Shown here: positions 50,372-59,844 of the stretch, piece after piece
Layout of the letters: each line of letters starts with the position of its first letter
How positions within the stretch are numbered: the first letter of the stretch is position 1
Assembly: GCA_017509245.1 (NCBI GenBank)
Contig: JAFWQC010000103.1
Coordinates: 1 to 64,000 of the forward strand
DNA length: 64,000 nucleotides
Reading direction: 5' to 3'
From: Clostridiales bacterium
GTDB taxonomy: Bacteria > Bacillota > Clostridia > Saccharofermentanales > Saccharofermentanaceae
Made by a program: the position numbers and the translations under genes
Notes under the pieces: model-generated
Seen by the model: only the letters and a program-made list of their open reading frames with translations
What the model was told of the DNA's origin: nothing
Databases searched by the model: none

Positions 50372-52162
50372 TTATGCCTCCAAAGTAACATTATTTGCGC
50401 TGGCAATAAACTGTTTGAGATAAGCACGCATATTTGCATTATATGCATATACATAGCAACCTTTTATTCCTCTAGTAAGAATAGTTGTATATGTATTCAG
50501 TATCAATTGCTTGAGCACATCAGGCTCAGTATTTGCTTTTACCTTCTGGTCCATATATTCGTTCAAATCAATCTTTATGGAATTGGTTTTCGGATCATAA
50601 TCTATTTCTTTTCCGAAAATTACTCCGACATAATTCATGTCATAGCCTTGTGTAGTATGTATACACCCGATAGTACAATGCGAATCTTTCCTGGTTATCC
50701 AGTCTTCGTTCCATAGATTCCATATGTACCTGTATTTATCAATCTGAATATCGTACTCGCCTTTATTCACCAGATTAACGTAGTAATCCATATTATCTTT
50801 GGGTTTCTTGGCCGGTTTCGTTTTCCACTTCCATGCAAATCCGGCTACAGTTTTGCTCAAACCAATTTCATCATCTTTTTTTCGAACTTGCTCAACCAAC
50901 AAATTAACGTTATCGAACAACAGGAAATCATAGTTATCAACATGTTCAAAGTTTTTACACCTGCAATCCATAAATGCCTTTACATAATTGATATATGTAT
51001 CACCGCCCTCGCACCTCATTTGGGTAACAAGTTCATGTTTCTTGATGTTATTTCCGTATGTCTCAAGCGACTTATTGAACTCTTTGTTAGTAATATCCGA
51101 TGATTTTACGCTCTGATAAGCGTCATAAAAAAGCACAACGTGTTTTGCAGACTTAAGAATCCACTCTAACTGATTAGTCTTATTAGCATCTAATCCAAGG
51201 CCTTCGCTGGTCTTATCAAATGAACCAAAACCTGTTAAGTTCTTTCTTTTAGAGAGTCTGTGTGATTCATCTACAAAAAGAATATCGTATTTCTTTTTCA
51301 CAACATCGCTCGGGCCAATTACCATTTCTTTAACTAGACCGTTACCGCATTCTTTGAAAACTTTGCTGACAGTTTCTCTAATGCCCGGCATCGGAAAAAC
51401 CAAACCAATAGTAAATGGTTTCCCGTTTCGTTCTTTTTGGATATGCTCTTTAACCCTTTTAAGAGCTGCCTTTTTGTTCTCTTCAATGCCTTCATCATAA
51501 TCATCATGATCATCTTGAAGAGAATCAAAATCAACATTTACCGCATTTACAAGCGAATTGATAATGCTGATTGCAAGCACCGTTTTTCCTGTACCTGCGC
51601 AACCATTTACAAGGCTTACGCCGGTAGTTTTATTTTCGAATGTATCGATAATATCATTCATTATCGATACGCTGACTTCATTCTGCTCACCTGTCAACGC
51701 ATTGTAGGGCGAAAACTTAAATATGTTATCGTTTTCAATAACATCTAATGAATTCTTTGCTAGTCCATGATTCTGCAATTCTTTCCATAGACTGCTGAAT
51801 TGTTTACGATAATAATCGCGTCTATAGTAATCGTGCGCTGCCTGCTGACCTTTGTTTCTATTCAATACATCTTTGAATTTCTTATCTGCAGAACAACACT
51901 TTATAAGTCTTTGCTCATAATCAAGAACAACCGACTTGTTATATTCTCCATCGAAAACAATTTCCATCACTGTCAGACATTGTTTTTCGGGATTTTTCAG
52001 ATGCTGTCCCATTCGGGTAGAAACGCTTGTTGTCTCACCAATATATAGCTGATCATCATTGTGAATGAGATATACTACAGGCCAGTTCTTTCCTTTCTGA
52101 GTTTGCTTAACCTGTTTTAATCCATGCTCATCAAATGAATATGTCTGAATCTCATTCTTCAT
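50372..52162 (-). CDS. GIY-YIG nuclease fused to a DUF2075 helicase
   Basis: A 596-residue fusion. Residues 25-110 form a GIY-YIG nuclease domain (VVYLIHNDDQLYIGETTSVSTRMGQH, with the YIG pair at 40-42 and Arg50). From about 155 a DUF2075/Schlafen-like superfamily 1 helicase follows: Walker A GCAGTGKT (187-194), Walker B DILFVDES (293-300), HELVTQMRC, CTIGCIHTTQGYDMNYVGVIFG and a late TRGIKGCYVYAYN. It may cut nucleic acid bound by its own motor. The MazG gene follows at once, and an HNH gene precedes it by 20 bases. Confidence 0.9.
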   Translation of the reverse strand: MKNEIQTYSFDEHGLKQVKQTQKGKNWPVVYLIHNDDQLYIGETTSVSTRMGQHLKNPEKQCLTVMEIVFDGEYNKSVVLDYEQRLIKCCSADKKFKDVLNRNKGQQAAHDYYRRDYYRKQFSSLWKELQNHGLAKNSLDVIENDNIFKFSPYNALTGEQNEVSVSIMNDIIDTFENKTTGVSLVNGCAGTGKTVLAISIINSLVNAVNVDFDSLQDDHDDYDEGIEENKKAALKRVKEHIQKERNGKPFTIGLVFPMPGIRETVSKVFKECGNGLVKEMVIGPSDVVKKKYDILFVDESHRLSKRKNLTGFGSFDKTSEGLGLDANKTNQLEWILKSAKHVVLFYDAYQSVKSSDITNKEFNKSLETYGNNIKKHELVTQMRCEGGDTYINYVKAFMDCRCKNFEHVDNYDFLLFDNVNLLVEQVRKKDDEIGLSKTVAGFAWKWKTKPAKKPKDNMDYYVNLVNKGEYDIQIDKYRYIWNLWNEDWITRKDSHCTIGCIHTTQGYDMNYVGVIFGKEIDYDPKTNSIKIDLNEYMDQKVKANTEPDVLKQLILNTYTTILTRGIKGCYVYAYNANMRAYLKQFIASANNVTLEA

Positions 52163-52182
52163 GCTTATTTATCTCCACTTAC

Positions 52183-53337
52183 TTATATCTTCCAAATACT
52201 GTATCCTTGTCTCTTTGCCGAATCATAAACAGGTCTCATGTTTTTAGAAAGGATTTCGACGAATTCATTCTTACATATCCCTGCTTTATAAAGATCCTGT
52301 TGTGCCCATATGGAGTGCAGATTATCTTTATAGCATTTCTCAAACAAGGACCGGATTCCATCACGCTCACATACCGACTCATACATTTTATACTGATTTT
52401 CAGCAAACCCTTTGAAAAACATGTCCCATTCGGGAAGGTTATTGCTTTTCCGAGTATTTAATACAGAAACCATTGGCATGAGATTCCAGAGTTCATCATT
52501 CATAACGAAAGACCATGGAACGAAATGATCAATCTCAAAATCAGTTTTTTCAATTCGCGTGTTGTTATAAACATCATGAATCTCAACACAATTCAAAACG
52601 CCAGTCCACAAATTGCGCACCTTTTCCAGTTTGCGCACATTATCACCGGGCTTAAGTTTATATACCAATCCAGGAACTTCAGGATTATTGTTCTGAAGCC
52701 ACCTTAGTTTCTCGTATTGTATCCACCCGAGGATCTCAACCGTATTGTCGTTTATCATCTGTACCCAATCCGGGTTAAAGATAATCTTCCTGTTAAGCAC
52801 AGCCCCCTCACCAAAAACATATGGAAGCTTTGCTTCTGTTCTATCGAAAAACTGGATATACTCTATTAGCTCTGAGCGCTTCTCCCAATTCACCTTGGCA
52901 TCGTGTTTATTAAAGAACCCCGCCAATGCTCTATAGGGAACCATATTCGTCAACTGGGTTTTATCGTCTTTTAATTCCTTATAATGCTTCTTAATTGCAT
53001 CCCTTATCTCACTTTTCGAAGCGAAACTGGGCAAATTGCTTGCCTGCTGCAGATGAATAACTGCTCTCTCCAGACCATCAACAACCCCTCCCTTAACTAA
53101 ACCACTTAAATGAATATGATATTCAACAACTGAATACCAGGCATTAGCTATCATCTCATCTATAACATCGCCCATGGTAGTTTCGACTACATTTTGATTG
53201 ACTATATTGACAATAGCTTCAAGCCAATAGAATTTATAGCAAAAAGACGGATCCTTGAGCATGCTGACGAAACTGTCTATTTCAAGACAGCTGTAGTAAT
53301 TCTTAGCATTGTTCAAAATCAAGTCCGGCGTTTTCAT
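52183..53337 (-). CDS. HNH endonuclease
   Basis: About 384 residues. The HNH motif is DFEIDHFVPWSFVMNDELWNLMPMVSVLNTRKSN in the middle to late part (about residues 268-301): the catalytic His is in IDHFVPW and the Asn in LWNLMP. This resembles HNH nucleases with the consensus E-I-D-H-x-x-P-x-S. The first 260 residues are helical and may sense DNA or a partner. It is the first gene of the operon with the GIY-YIG/DUF2075, MazG and NACHT genes. TTAGGGG precedes ATG 53337. Confidence 0.88.
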   Translation of the reverse strand: MKTPDLILNNAKNYYSCLEIDSFVSMLKDPSFCYKFYWLEAIVNIVNQNVVETTMGDVIDEMIANAWYSVVEYHIHLSGLVKGGVVDGLERAVIHLQQASNLPSFASKSEIRDAIKKHYKELKDDKTQLTNMVPYRALAGFFNKHDAKVNWEKRSELIEYIQFFDRTEAKLPYVFGEGAVLNRKIIFNPDWVQMINDNTVEILGWIQYEKLRWLQNNNPEVPGLVYKLKPGDNVRKLEKVRNLWTGVLNCVEIHDVYNNTRIEKTDFEIDHFVPWSFVMNDELWNLMPMVSVLNTRKSNNLPEWDMFFKGFAENQYKMYESVCERDGIRSLFEKCYKDNLHSIWAQQDLYKAGICKNEFVEILSKNMRPVYDSAKRQGYSIWKI

Positions 53338-53343
53338 AGGCAT

Positions 53344-53579
53344 ACCCCTAACTCATCATAGTAATTTTACTTCTTTTCATGCTCTTGTAACAATACTTTT
53401 GCTTATATAGTATTTGTCACATGGCAATCAACAAATCCCATCCAAAATCTCCCTCCTCCCTTGTGACATTCCCTGTCCCATTCCCCATTTCATGCGGTTT
53501 GAGACATGTTGTGTCGTTTATTTGGGTGGGGTTTCACGGGTAATATCGAGGCAACAGAACCCGAGAGGAGGAATTCAAA
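53344..53579. other. Intergenic region upstream of the defence operon
   Basis: This 236-base gap between divergent genes must hold the promoter of the HNH operon on the minus strand; I could not pick one with certainty. The short plus-strand frame here lacks a ribosome binding site. Confidence 0.4.
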
Positions 53580-53783
53580 ATGAAGAACATGACAACAGGT
53601 AAAAAGGTCTTTGTGATCACAGAAGGTATTTTGGGACTTGGAGCGTTGGCAGTTCTGCTAATATCGGTTTTCGGGAACGTGGAATCATTAGTGCCGCTTC
53701 AGACGGGACTGTCCTGTGTGGCACTTGCAGGAATAAGCAATACGATTTGCCTTATCAGAACATGGAAGGAAAAGAGGGCGTGA
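53580..53783 (+). CDS. Small two-helix membrane protein
   Basis: A 67-residue protein with two hydrophobic segments (ITEGILGLGALAVLLISVFG and TGLSCVALAGISNTICLIR) and a basic C-terminus WKEKRA. GAGGAGG precedes the ATG, so it is very likely translated. The family was not recognised. Confidence 0.7.
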   Translation: MKNMTTGKKVFVITEGILGLGALAVLLISVFGNVESLVPLQTGLSCVALAGISNTICLIRTWKEKRA

Positions 53784-53952
53784 CTTAGGAACACCCCCAA
53801 ACCCGTCCAGAAGCAGGGACAAGCGACACCGACCCCTTAAATCTGCCTCACACCTGCCCTATTTATTCCCCTTTTTCATCCTGAATTCAGGTAGAAACTC
53901 CTGAATCCTTGGCGGAAAATAATAACGCTGATAATAGGAAAAGGTGAATTAC

Positions 53953-55050
53953 ATGAATAGAAAACTAATGCTGCCGGTTGCGGCTATGTCTATGGTACTA
54001 GTATCTACGGCATGTACGAAGGTCGTTGTGCCTGATGATACAAGCTCCGCCACTACCAGTGAGATAACAACGCAGACAACCACCAAAGAAAAAGCAACGG
54101 AGACGACTGAGATAGCCAAAACAAGGCGTGTTCCGCTCAATCATGAGTTCAATCCGCATTGTTTGTCCGGGATATATATCGATAAATACGGCGAGGAGTT
54201 CGAGGAAAACTACTACAGATACTGCGATGCGGTGCTTGCAGGGGAAGAAACTGTGAAGCTCGATAAGGATGAATATCTGCAGATGAGCTGGTATATTTCG
54301 CGCTATTGCCTGCCGATCGTTTCCCAGTACGTGTGCTTCCCGGGCGATGGAGTCGGCGCGAACAAGATTGGCGATGGCGAATATAAGATTGAATATGATG
54401 CGCCCATTGAAGAATATCTTAGTGCTGTTGAGCAATTCAAAGAAAGGGTCGAGTTTCTGATCGGGAGCGCTTGCCTGGAGGACGATACACCTCTCGAGAA
54501 GACCATCGCTCTGTACAAGTCTGAGACTTACAGGCTCGATTACGATACTGCGGCAACTGAAGAAGATTTTGAAGATGCATATGGATATAATGTCAGCCCT
54601 TACCGCGCGTTAATGCTTAATCGCGGAATCTGCCAAGAGATTGCGGGAGCATATGCATATCTGCTGCTTCAGGTGGGCGTCGATGCCACGACCTGCGGAT
54701 GCCTCAAAAAGGACATATCTTCAGCTCACGAGTGGACGGTCGTTAAGATCGATGACAAATACTATCACTGCGACGTCACTTACCAGTGCTGCACTGACAA
54801 GTACACATTACAGTATTTCGGCATGACAGATGACCAGCGGGAACTTGAAGGCGACTGGTTAATCGATAAACTGAATTTCGGAGCTTTGAATGATACATGG
54901 CACAAGGATCTGCCCATCGAAGATACGAGATTCGAAAAGGTGTGGACGTGCACGGCATACGATCTCGATCGTGACGAGAACATGCTTTACTGTTACAGAG
55001 TAAATGGTGCGGACGACAGCGGACAGCGTTTTGAGATGTCGGTAGCGTGA
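53953..55050 (+). CDS. Transglutaminase-like lipoprotein
   Basis: About 365 residues with a lipoprotein signal (MNRKLMLPVAAMSMVLVSTAC) and a Thr/Glu-rich linker. The C-terminal transglutaminase-like domain has its triad visible: Cys in LNRGICQEIAGAYAYLL (about residue 224), His in SAHEWTVVKI (about 259) and Asp in YYHCDVTY (about 273). It probably acts as a protease or peptide cross-linker at the cell surface. AAAAGGTG precedes ATG 53953. Confidence 0.88.
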   Translation: MNRKLMLPVAAMSMVLVSTACTKVVVPDDTSSATTSEITTQTTTKEKATETTEIAKTRRVPLNHEFNPHCLSGIYIDKYGEEFEENYYRYCDAVLAGEETVKLDKDEYLQMSWYISRYCLPIVSQYVCFPGDGVGANKIGDGEYKIEYDAPIEEYLSAVEQFKERVEFLIGSACLEDDTPLEKTIALYKSETYRLDYDTAATEEDFEDAYGYNVSPYRALMLNRGICQEIAGAYAYLLLQVGVDATTCGCLKKDISSAHEWTVVKIDDKYYHCDVTYQCCTDKYTLQYFGMTDDQRELEGDWLIDKLNFGALNDTWHKDLPIEDTRFEKVWTCTAYDLDRDENMLYCYRVNGADDSGQRFEMSVA

Positions 55051-55074
55051 GGATCTGTTACTTTCCCCTTACTT

Positions 55075-55944
55075 TCATCCTTTCTTCCCCTTCACAGGAT
55101 CCATATCAATGAGCTCCTGTACGAGTTCCCTGTATCTCTGTTTGGACTGTGCCGCCTCGGCGTTCTTTGCCTCGTATTGTCCGGTCAGATCATCGAGCTT
55201 CTTTTGGTGAGGAGCCATGCTTCTGGCAATACATTTTGCGGCGATGAACTTAATCAGGTGGTAACCGCAGATTAGCACTGCTGCTATTACCGCAAAAGCG
55301 ATAAGCAAACCCCATTCCTGCTTCCATATGGCAGAGCCAATTAAAGCCAGAGGAACCACGACCGCAATGGTGATGGCTGCTTCAATCGCTTTTATACCCA
55401 TTTCCTTTATACCGTCGCAGAACTCCGTGAACAGGTGTGTGCTCGTGTAGAGGTCATCCTGATATACGTTCAGCACCTTTTTGGTCTTGTCTCTCTTTTC
55501 GTTGATGACCTTTGCTTCGGTTTTAAGATCCCTGTAATGACGGAGTTCGTTAAGAGCCTCACGGATTTTCTCGAAGTAAGGTTTATGCTCAGGAAGACAT
55601 TTCTCGATCGCGTCAGTCAGGGCGGGTTCATTAGCTGTGACTTGAACCTCACTGTCATTGAACATCTGCTTCATGTCCGTCCATTTGACTTTGCAAAGGA
55701 AGAGACCGCGCAGCGCATCGAAGTCGTGCGGATCCTTTGCGAGAACGAAATCATAAGCGTCCTTTGCCGAACCGTACTCGTTTCTGAGGAGTGCTTTGTA
55801 AGCTACCTCCTTAACGTTATCCTCGCGGAAATACTCATAATCGAAAGAAACACCGCAGAATGCACAGACATACATCTGCTTTTCAATATCGATGTCGAGA
55901 AGACCGCCGCAAGTCGGGCATAGATTACTCTTTAACACTGCCAT
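55075..55944 (-). CDS. Zinc-ribbon membrane protein, single unit
   Basis: About 289 residues. The N-terminal zinc ribbon CPTCGGLLDIDIEKQMYVCAFCG (about residues 8-30) is followed by FDYEYFREDNVKEVAYKALLRNEYGSAKDAYDFVLAKDPHDFDALRGLFL (TPR-like), two membrane segments (about 190-240), and a C-terminal coiled coil. The same unit occurs twice in the divergent gene 56091-57911. GGGGGG lies six bases before ATG 55944. The function is unknown. Confidence 0.75.
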   Translation of the reverse strand: MAVLKSNLCPTCGGLLDIDIEKQMYVCAFCGVSFDYEYFREDNVKEVAYKALLRNEYGSAKDAYDFVLAKDPHDFDALRGLFLCKVKWTDMKQMFNDSEVQVTANEPALTDAIEKCLPEHKPYFEKIREALNELRHYRDLKTEAKVINEKRDKTKKVLNVYQDDLYTSTHLFTEFCDGIKEMGIKAIEAAITIAVVVPLALIGSAIWKQEWGLLIAFAVIAAVLICGYHLIKFIAAKCIARSMAPHQKKLDDLTGQYEAKNAEAAQSKQRYRELVQELIDMDPVKGKKG

Positions 55945-56090
55945 TTCCATCCCCCCTTATTCCATGTACCGTGACGGTATTAGAGATAATGATATCAACT
56001 GTGGATTTGTCTGGCAATATTCTGCCTTTTGATTATCGATTTGCTATAATGAATACGTTGGAGTTGGGTTTTGTAATAAGGGATAAAGAG

Positions 56091-57911
56091 ATGACAACAA
56101 TCAAAAAGCACCAGTGTCCGTCATGCGGTGGCAATCTGACTGTCGATAACGATAAGCAGATATACCGCTGCTTATCTTGCGGTTCAACATACGATTACGA
56201 TTATTTCAGAGAAGAAAAACTGAATGAGATGGGTGAGACTCACCTGTCTCATGAAGAATTCGGGGCCGCTGTCGATACATACAGGCTCATACTGAAGAAG
56301 AACCCGCATGATTTTCTTGCCCTCAGAGGATTGATGCTTGCTGCTGCCTATCTGAAGAATATGGACGGGCTTGCAAGTATAGTTGAGGCAAAACACTTTT
56401 CGTACGATGCCAAAATGGTCAAGGAAGTGATCGGGAGCGCTACGGAAGAAGACAAGGAATACTTCACGGAGTTAGGTAAGCTCTATTCTGACAAAAAGCT
56501 GCAGATCGATTGCAACAGGGAGATCAAATCACTTAAACAGAAACGGGACAGGATCGAGTCTGCCATCCGTATGACCGATGATTCCCGTTACGAATACTAT
56601 TTCGAGAGCAGGGGCGGAACACAGTATGCTCCTAAAGCGGTGTTCATTATATTGTGGTGCTTTACCGCCTTCTACTTCACGAGTGAAGTAGGCATCGCCA
56701 TAGCAATTGGTTCAAAAGATCCTGTAGCGGGGATAGCCTTTCTTGCGATTTTGGGTGGCCTTACACTTCTTTTCGGTGTAGGTATTAATCTCATACAAGT
56801 CTATCCCAGAATGAAAATAATAAAGCAGATAGACACTTATATTAGAGAATTCAAAGAAGAATTGGGTGATACCGAAGTAAAGATAAATGAATATGAAGCT
56901 GCAGGGAAAAGGCTCTCGGAAGATATCAGGCAAGGTATCAATGCTTTTGTAAAGAAAGACAGCCTGATAAAGGCGGATTCTGAGAAGGAACAGGTGCCGG
57001 TGCCGGTAATCAGCAAGATCATAAAACACCAGTGTCCGTCCTGCGGCGGCAGCCTTAGAATTGACAGCGATAAGCAGATGTACCATTGTACTTTCTGCGG
57101 TTCAACATACGATTACGAATACTTCAGAGAAGACCGGATACATGAGGCGGGTGAGACATTTCTTTCCAGAGGAGAGTTCATGGCTACTGCCGATGCATAC
57201 GGTTTCATGCTGAAGAAAGATCCGCACGATTTTATCGCTCTCAGAGGATTAATGCTCGCAGCTGCACATCTGACAAGCATGAGTGAACTTGATCAGGAGA
57301 ATAAAGAATTCTCTTATGACGCCAAGAAGGTGAACCAGGTAATTGAAGACGCTTCGGAAGAAGACAAGGAATACTTCCAAGAGTTTGCCAGGGTCTATGC
57401 CGAAAAGAAGAAGCTGGTTGAATGTAATGAAGAGATCGAAGCTCTTTGGGAGAAAAAAAGAAATATCAACGATATCATCACCCAGAACAACTTAGGGATT
57501 GCAAGAAATTACGATAAAGGCGAATTCAGATCAAAAGCGGATCTGTTAATTCCGTTCATTGGATTATGGGTCTTAACTGCCTTTCTCATGCTGATAACCC
57601 TCGGATTTGTTAAGGGATTTATTAATGCATATGTTGCCCATCCCGATGATATAGCCGTAGAAACCGGATTGTTAATATTCTTTGGCGTAATAACGCTCGC
57701 CGTTCTCGTAATAAACTATTTTGCTTACTATTCCAGACTAAAATATGTAAAGAAATTCGAGAAAGAAAACGGTGATCTCTATATTGAATCCGGCAAGATG
57801 GATGAGAAGATAAGAGACCTCGAGAATAAACAGGCTAAGCTCCTGGCCGGCCTCAAAAGATCCATCCACGATTTTGTAAGGAAAGACAGACTGAGAATGA
57901 ACGATAAATGA
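56091..57911 (+). CDS. Zinc-ribbon membrane protein, tandem duplicated unit
   Basis: A 606-residue protein made of two copies of one unit (about residues 1-300 and 301-606). Each unit has a zinc ribbon (HQCPSCGG..YRCLSCG; HQCPSCGG..YHCTFCG), then YDYDYFREE, a TPR-like helix pair (KKNPHDFLALRGLMLAAAYL; KKDPHDFIALRGLMLAAAHL), two membrane helices and a coiled coil. The single-unit paralogue is encoded divergently. Start 56091 has AAGGGATAAAGAG before it. An extended -10 site (TTGCTATAAT, 56041-56050) may be its promoter. Confidence 0.75.
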   Translation: MTTIKKHQCPSCGGNLTVDNDKQIYRCLSCGSTYDYDYFREEKLNEMGETHLSHEEFGAAVDTYRLILKKNPHDFLALRGLMLAAAYLKNMDGLASIVEAKHFSYDAKMVKEVIGSATEEDKEYFTELGKLYSDKKLQIDCNREIKSLKQKRDRIESAIRMTDDSRYEYYFESRGGTQYAPKAVFIILWCFTAFYFTSEVGIAIAIGSKDPVAGIAFLAILGGLTLLFGVGINLIQVYPRMKIIKQIDTYIREFKEELGDTEVKINEYEAAGKRLSEDIRQGINAFVKKDSLIKADSEKEQVPVPVISKIIKHQCPSCGGSLRIDSDKQMYHCTFCGSTYDYEYFREDRIHEAGETFLSRGEFMATADAYGFMLKKDPHDFIALRGLMLAAAHLTSMSELDQENKEFSYDAKKVNQVIEDASEEDKEYFQEFARVYAEKKKLVECNEEIEALWEKKRNINDIITQNNLGIARNYDKGEFRSKADLLIPFIGLWVLTAFLMLITLGFVKGFINAYVAHPDDIAVETGLLIFFGVITLAVLVINYFAYYSRLKYVKKFEKENGDLYIESGKMDEKIRDLENKQAKLLAGLKRSIHDFVRKDRLRMNDK

Positions 57912-58029
57912 TAAAGAGACGATCGCATCAGAAGCCATAAACTGCGCCGGAGCTCATGCCCCGGCGTATTCATTAGCGTTGGATTTAATTTGCATTGAGG
58001 GCGTCTTCTGCCCGCCTTCACTCACGCAC

Positions 58030-59787
58030 TTAAGGATTACACCTCTTGCACAGCGTGTAGCCTGATGAGGTCAGATCGTGCTTCAGGTTCACGGACGGGC
58101 TGCTGGCTCTCATGCACGTTGCATTTTCATCCGAAATCAGTTTGCAGCATCCGCAGCCGGGGCGGTGGATCTTGTTCGACTTGAGGTTGATGCAGTATTC
58201 CTCGCGGGAAGAGACGTTGGCGGAGTCAGAATTTTCGGGCTCGTGATCAGAGTCTACAATAAATCTTAAAGCAATGCCTTCACTGTCCTTGGTGATGACC
58301 GGATCGACGGTTACATAGCGCATTACTTCGAAGCCATTCTCATCCTTTACATATTTCTTCATTTTCGCAGTGCCTGTAAGGTTGGCCTCAACGCCCGACA
58401 GCTCCCACAAGGTGTCCTTCAAAGTCACAGGCTCAGCTGCACAGGATGAAGGGATCTTCTTGAACGGCGTGCCGCCCTTTATGTCACTGTCTTTGAATGT
58501 ATATCTGAAGTCATAGGAAACGCCTTTCTTCCTCAGCTTCGCCCGGTTCAGATAATTGTACAAAACTCCGTTTACGTTATCAGGCATTGCAGCTGCCATG
58601 TGGACCTCATCGTCAATTGCATCCTCGAAATAGCATTCAACCGGCCAGTGAAGCTCAAATGACACCGGATCGTTATAGGTCCTGTAATGAACTCTGCCCT
58701 TGGCATCTTGATACTTCTCCCAGAAAGCCACATAGGTCTTTTGATCAGACTTGCCGCGGACTGCCGTCTCGCAATATATCCTTCCGGGCATGAAGCGCTC
58801 GAACGACCTGGAGTGGAATTTGCCCCACTCATCCCAGACCTCGTCATACAGGCTCAGATATGTGACGGGATAGAACGTGATGTGCACCGGCTTCTTGCTG
58901 AAGAACAGATAGATCTGCCCGGGATAAGGCTCAATGTGATCACCCTCCGTTCCAGTCCACATGTCATTCTCGCACCAGCCATAATATGCCGGTACCTTCA
59001 GTTCATCAGATATTGAATTGCCGATAACTGACCACAGCTTCTCGCCTTTGGAATCGACCGCAAGAGCAAATACCGTGCCGTATTTCTTGCCGGACAGACT
59101 GCCGTTAGAAGAACCGTCCAGGAAATACAGATCAGAACTCAATTCAACAGTCTTATAACCCTTCTTGCCGCGTCCGCCTGCAAAACAGCTGGCAGGATCA
59201 TCTTCAGTGTTCCACAGATCAACGATAACAGTCTTGTCTTCGCCCTGATCAATGGAGATATCCCTGAAGTGATACATGCATTCTTTGAACGGCAATATAA
59301 CTACGAGTTCATAGCGCCCAGCAGGAATCTTTCCGAAATCAAACGCCTTGGCCAAAAACGGCACTCCGCCGTATCTCTCATCATTGACCTCAACGTCCTT
59401 TAAAAGCATCACGCGCTCTCCGTTCTTGTACTTATACAGCGGCGCGAAAATGATCTCCCCGTTCATTCTGGGCAGCGCTCCGGCACCGCTGACCGGTATC
59501 AGGTACGCTCCATAGTAATCGGCATTCTTCGCGGTCATGAGCTCAATGTAGGGACTCGTCATGCCCTTGCCGTCTGATGCTTTGTTATTTGAAAGCAGGC
59601 CCGATAAGCTATCGCCGCCGGTCTTTGTTCCCGACAAAGGCTTTACAACTGTTTCCGGCGCTTTCCCGGCAGTATTGTCTCCGCCGATGAGCACTACTTT
59701 CATTGTTGCAGCAGGTTCGATCTTACCCGGGGTTGCCCTTTTTGCCTTTTTACGTGCGGCATCACGTCCTTCGCTTTTTGACGCCAT
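58030..59787 (-). CDS. Unknown protein with an Ada-like zinc tail
   Basis: A 585-residue protein with a basic N-terminus (residues 1-25, ASKSEGRDAARKKAKR), a low-complexity stretch, then a long beta-rich region (about 75-510) with no family I recognise. The last 60 residues read YCINLKSNKIHRP, CGCC, and end GYTLCKRCNP. This is the pattern of the Ada-type metal-binding module (Y-x-x-N-x-x-S-x-K-x-H-x-x-x-C, GY-x-x-C-x-x-C). There is no signal peptide. GAAAGGAAGG precedes ATG 59787. Confidence 0.7.
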   Translation of the reverse strand: MASKSEGRDAARKKAKRATPGKIEPAATMKVVLIGGDNTAGKAPETVVKPLSGTKTGGDSLSGLLSNNKASDGKGMTSPYIELMTAKNADYYGAYLIPVSGAGALPRMNGEIIFAPLYKYKNGERVMLLKDVEVNDERYGGVPFLAKAFDFGKIPAGRYELVVILPFKECMYHFRDISIDQGEDKTVIVDLWNTEDDPASCFAGGRGKKGYKTVELSSDLYFLDGSSNGSLSGKKYGTVFALAVDSKGEKLWSVIGNSISDELKVPAYYGWCENDMWTGTEGDHIEPYPGQIYLFFSKKPVHITFYPVTYLSLYDEVWDEWGKFHSRSFERFMPGRIYCETAVRGKSDQKTYVAFWEKYQDAKGRVHYRTYNDPVSFELHWPVECYFEDAIDDEVHMAAAMPDNVNGVLYNYLNRAKLRKKGVSYDFRYTFKDSDIKGGTPFKKIPSSCAAEPVTLKDTLWELSGVEANLTGTAKMKKYVKDENGFEVMRYVTVDPVITKDSEGIALRFIVDSDHEPENSDSANVSSREEYCINLKSNKIHRPGCGCCKLISDENATCMRASSPSVNLKHDLTSSGYTLCKRCNP

Positions 59788-59844
59788 AGTGACCTTCCTT
59801 TCTCCTCCATAGACAGTTTCTGTTATTCCAAATAAAGCAAACAA

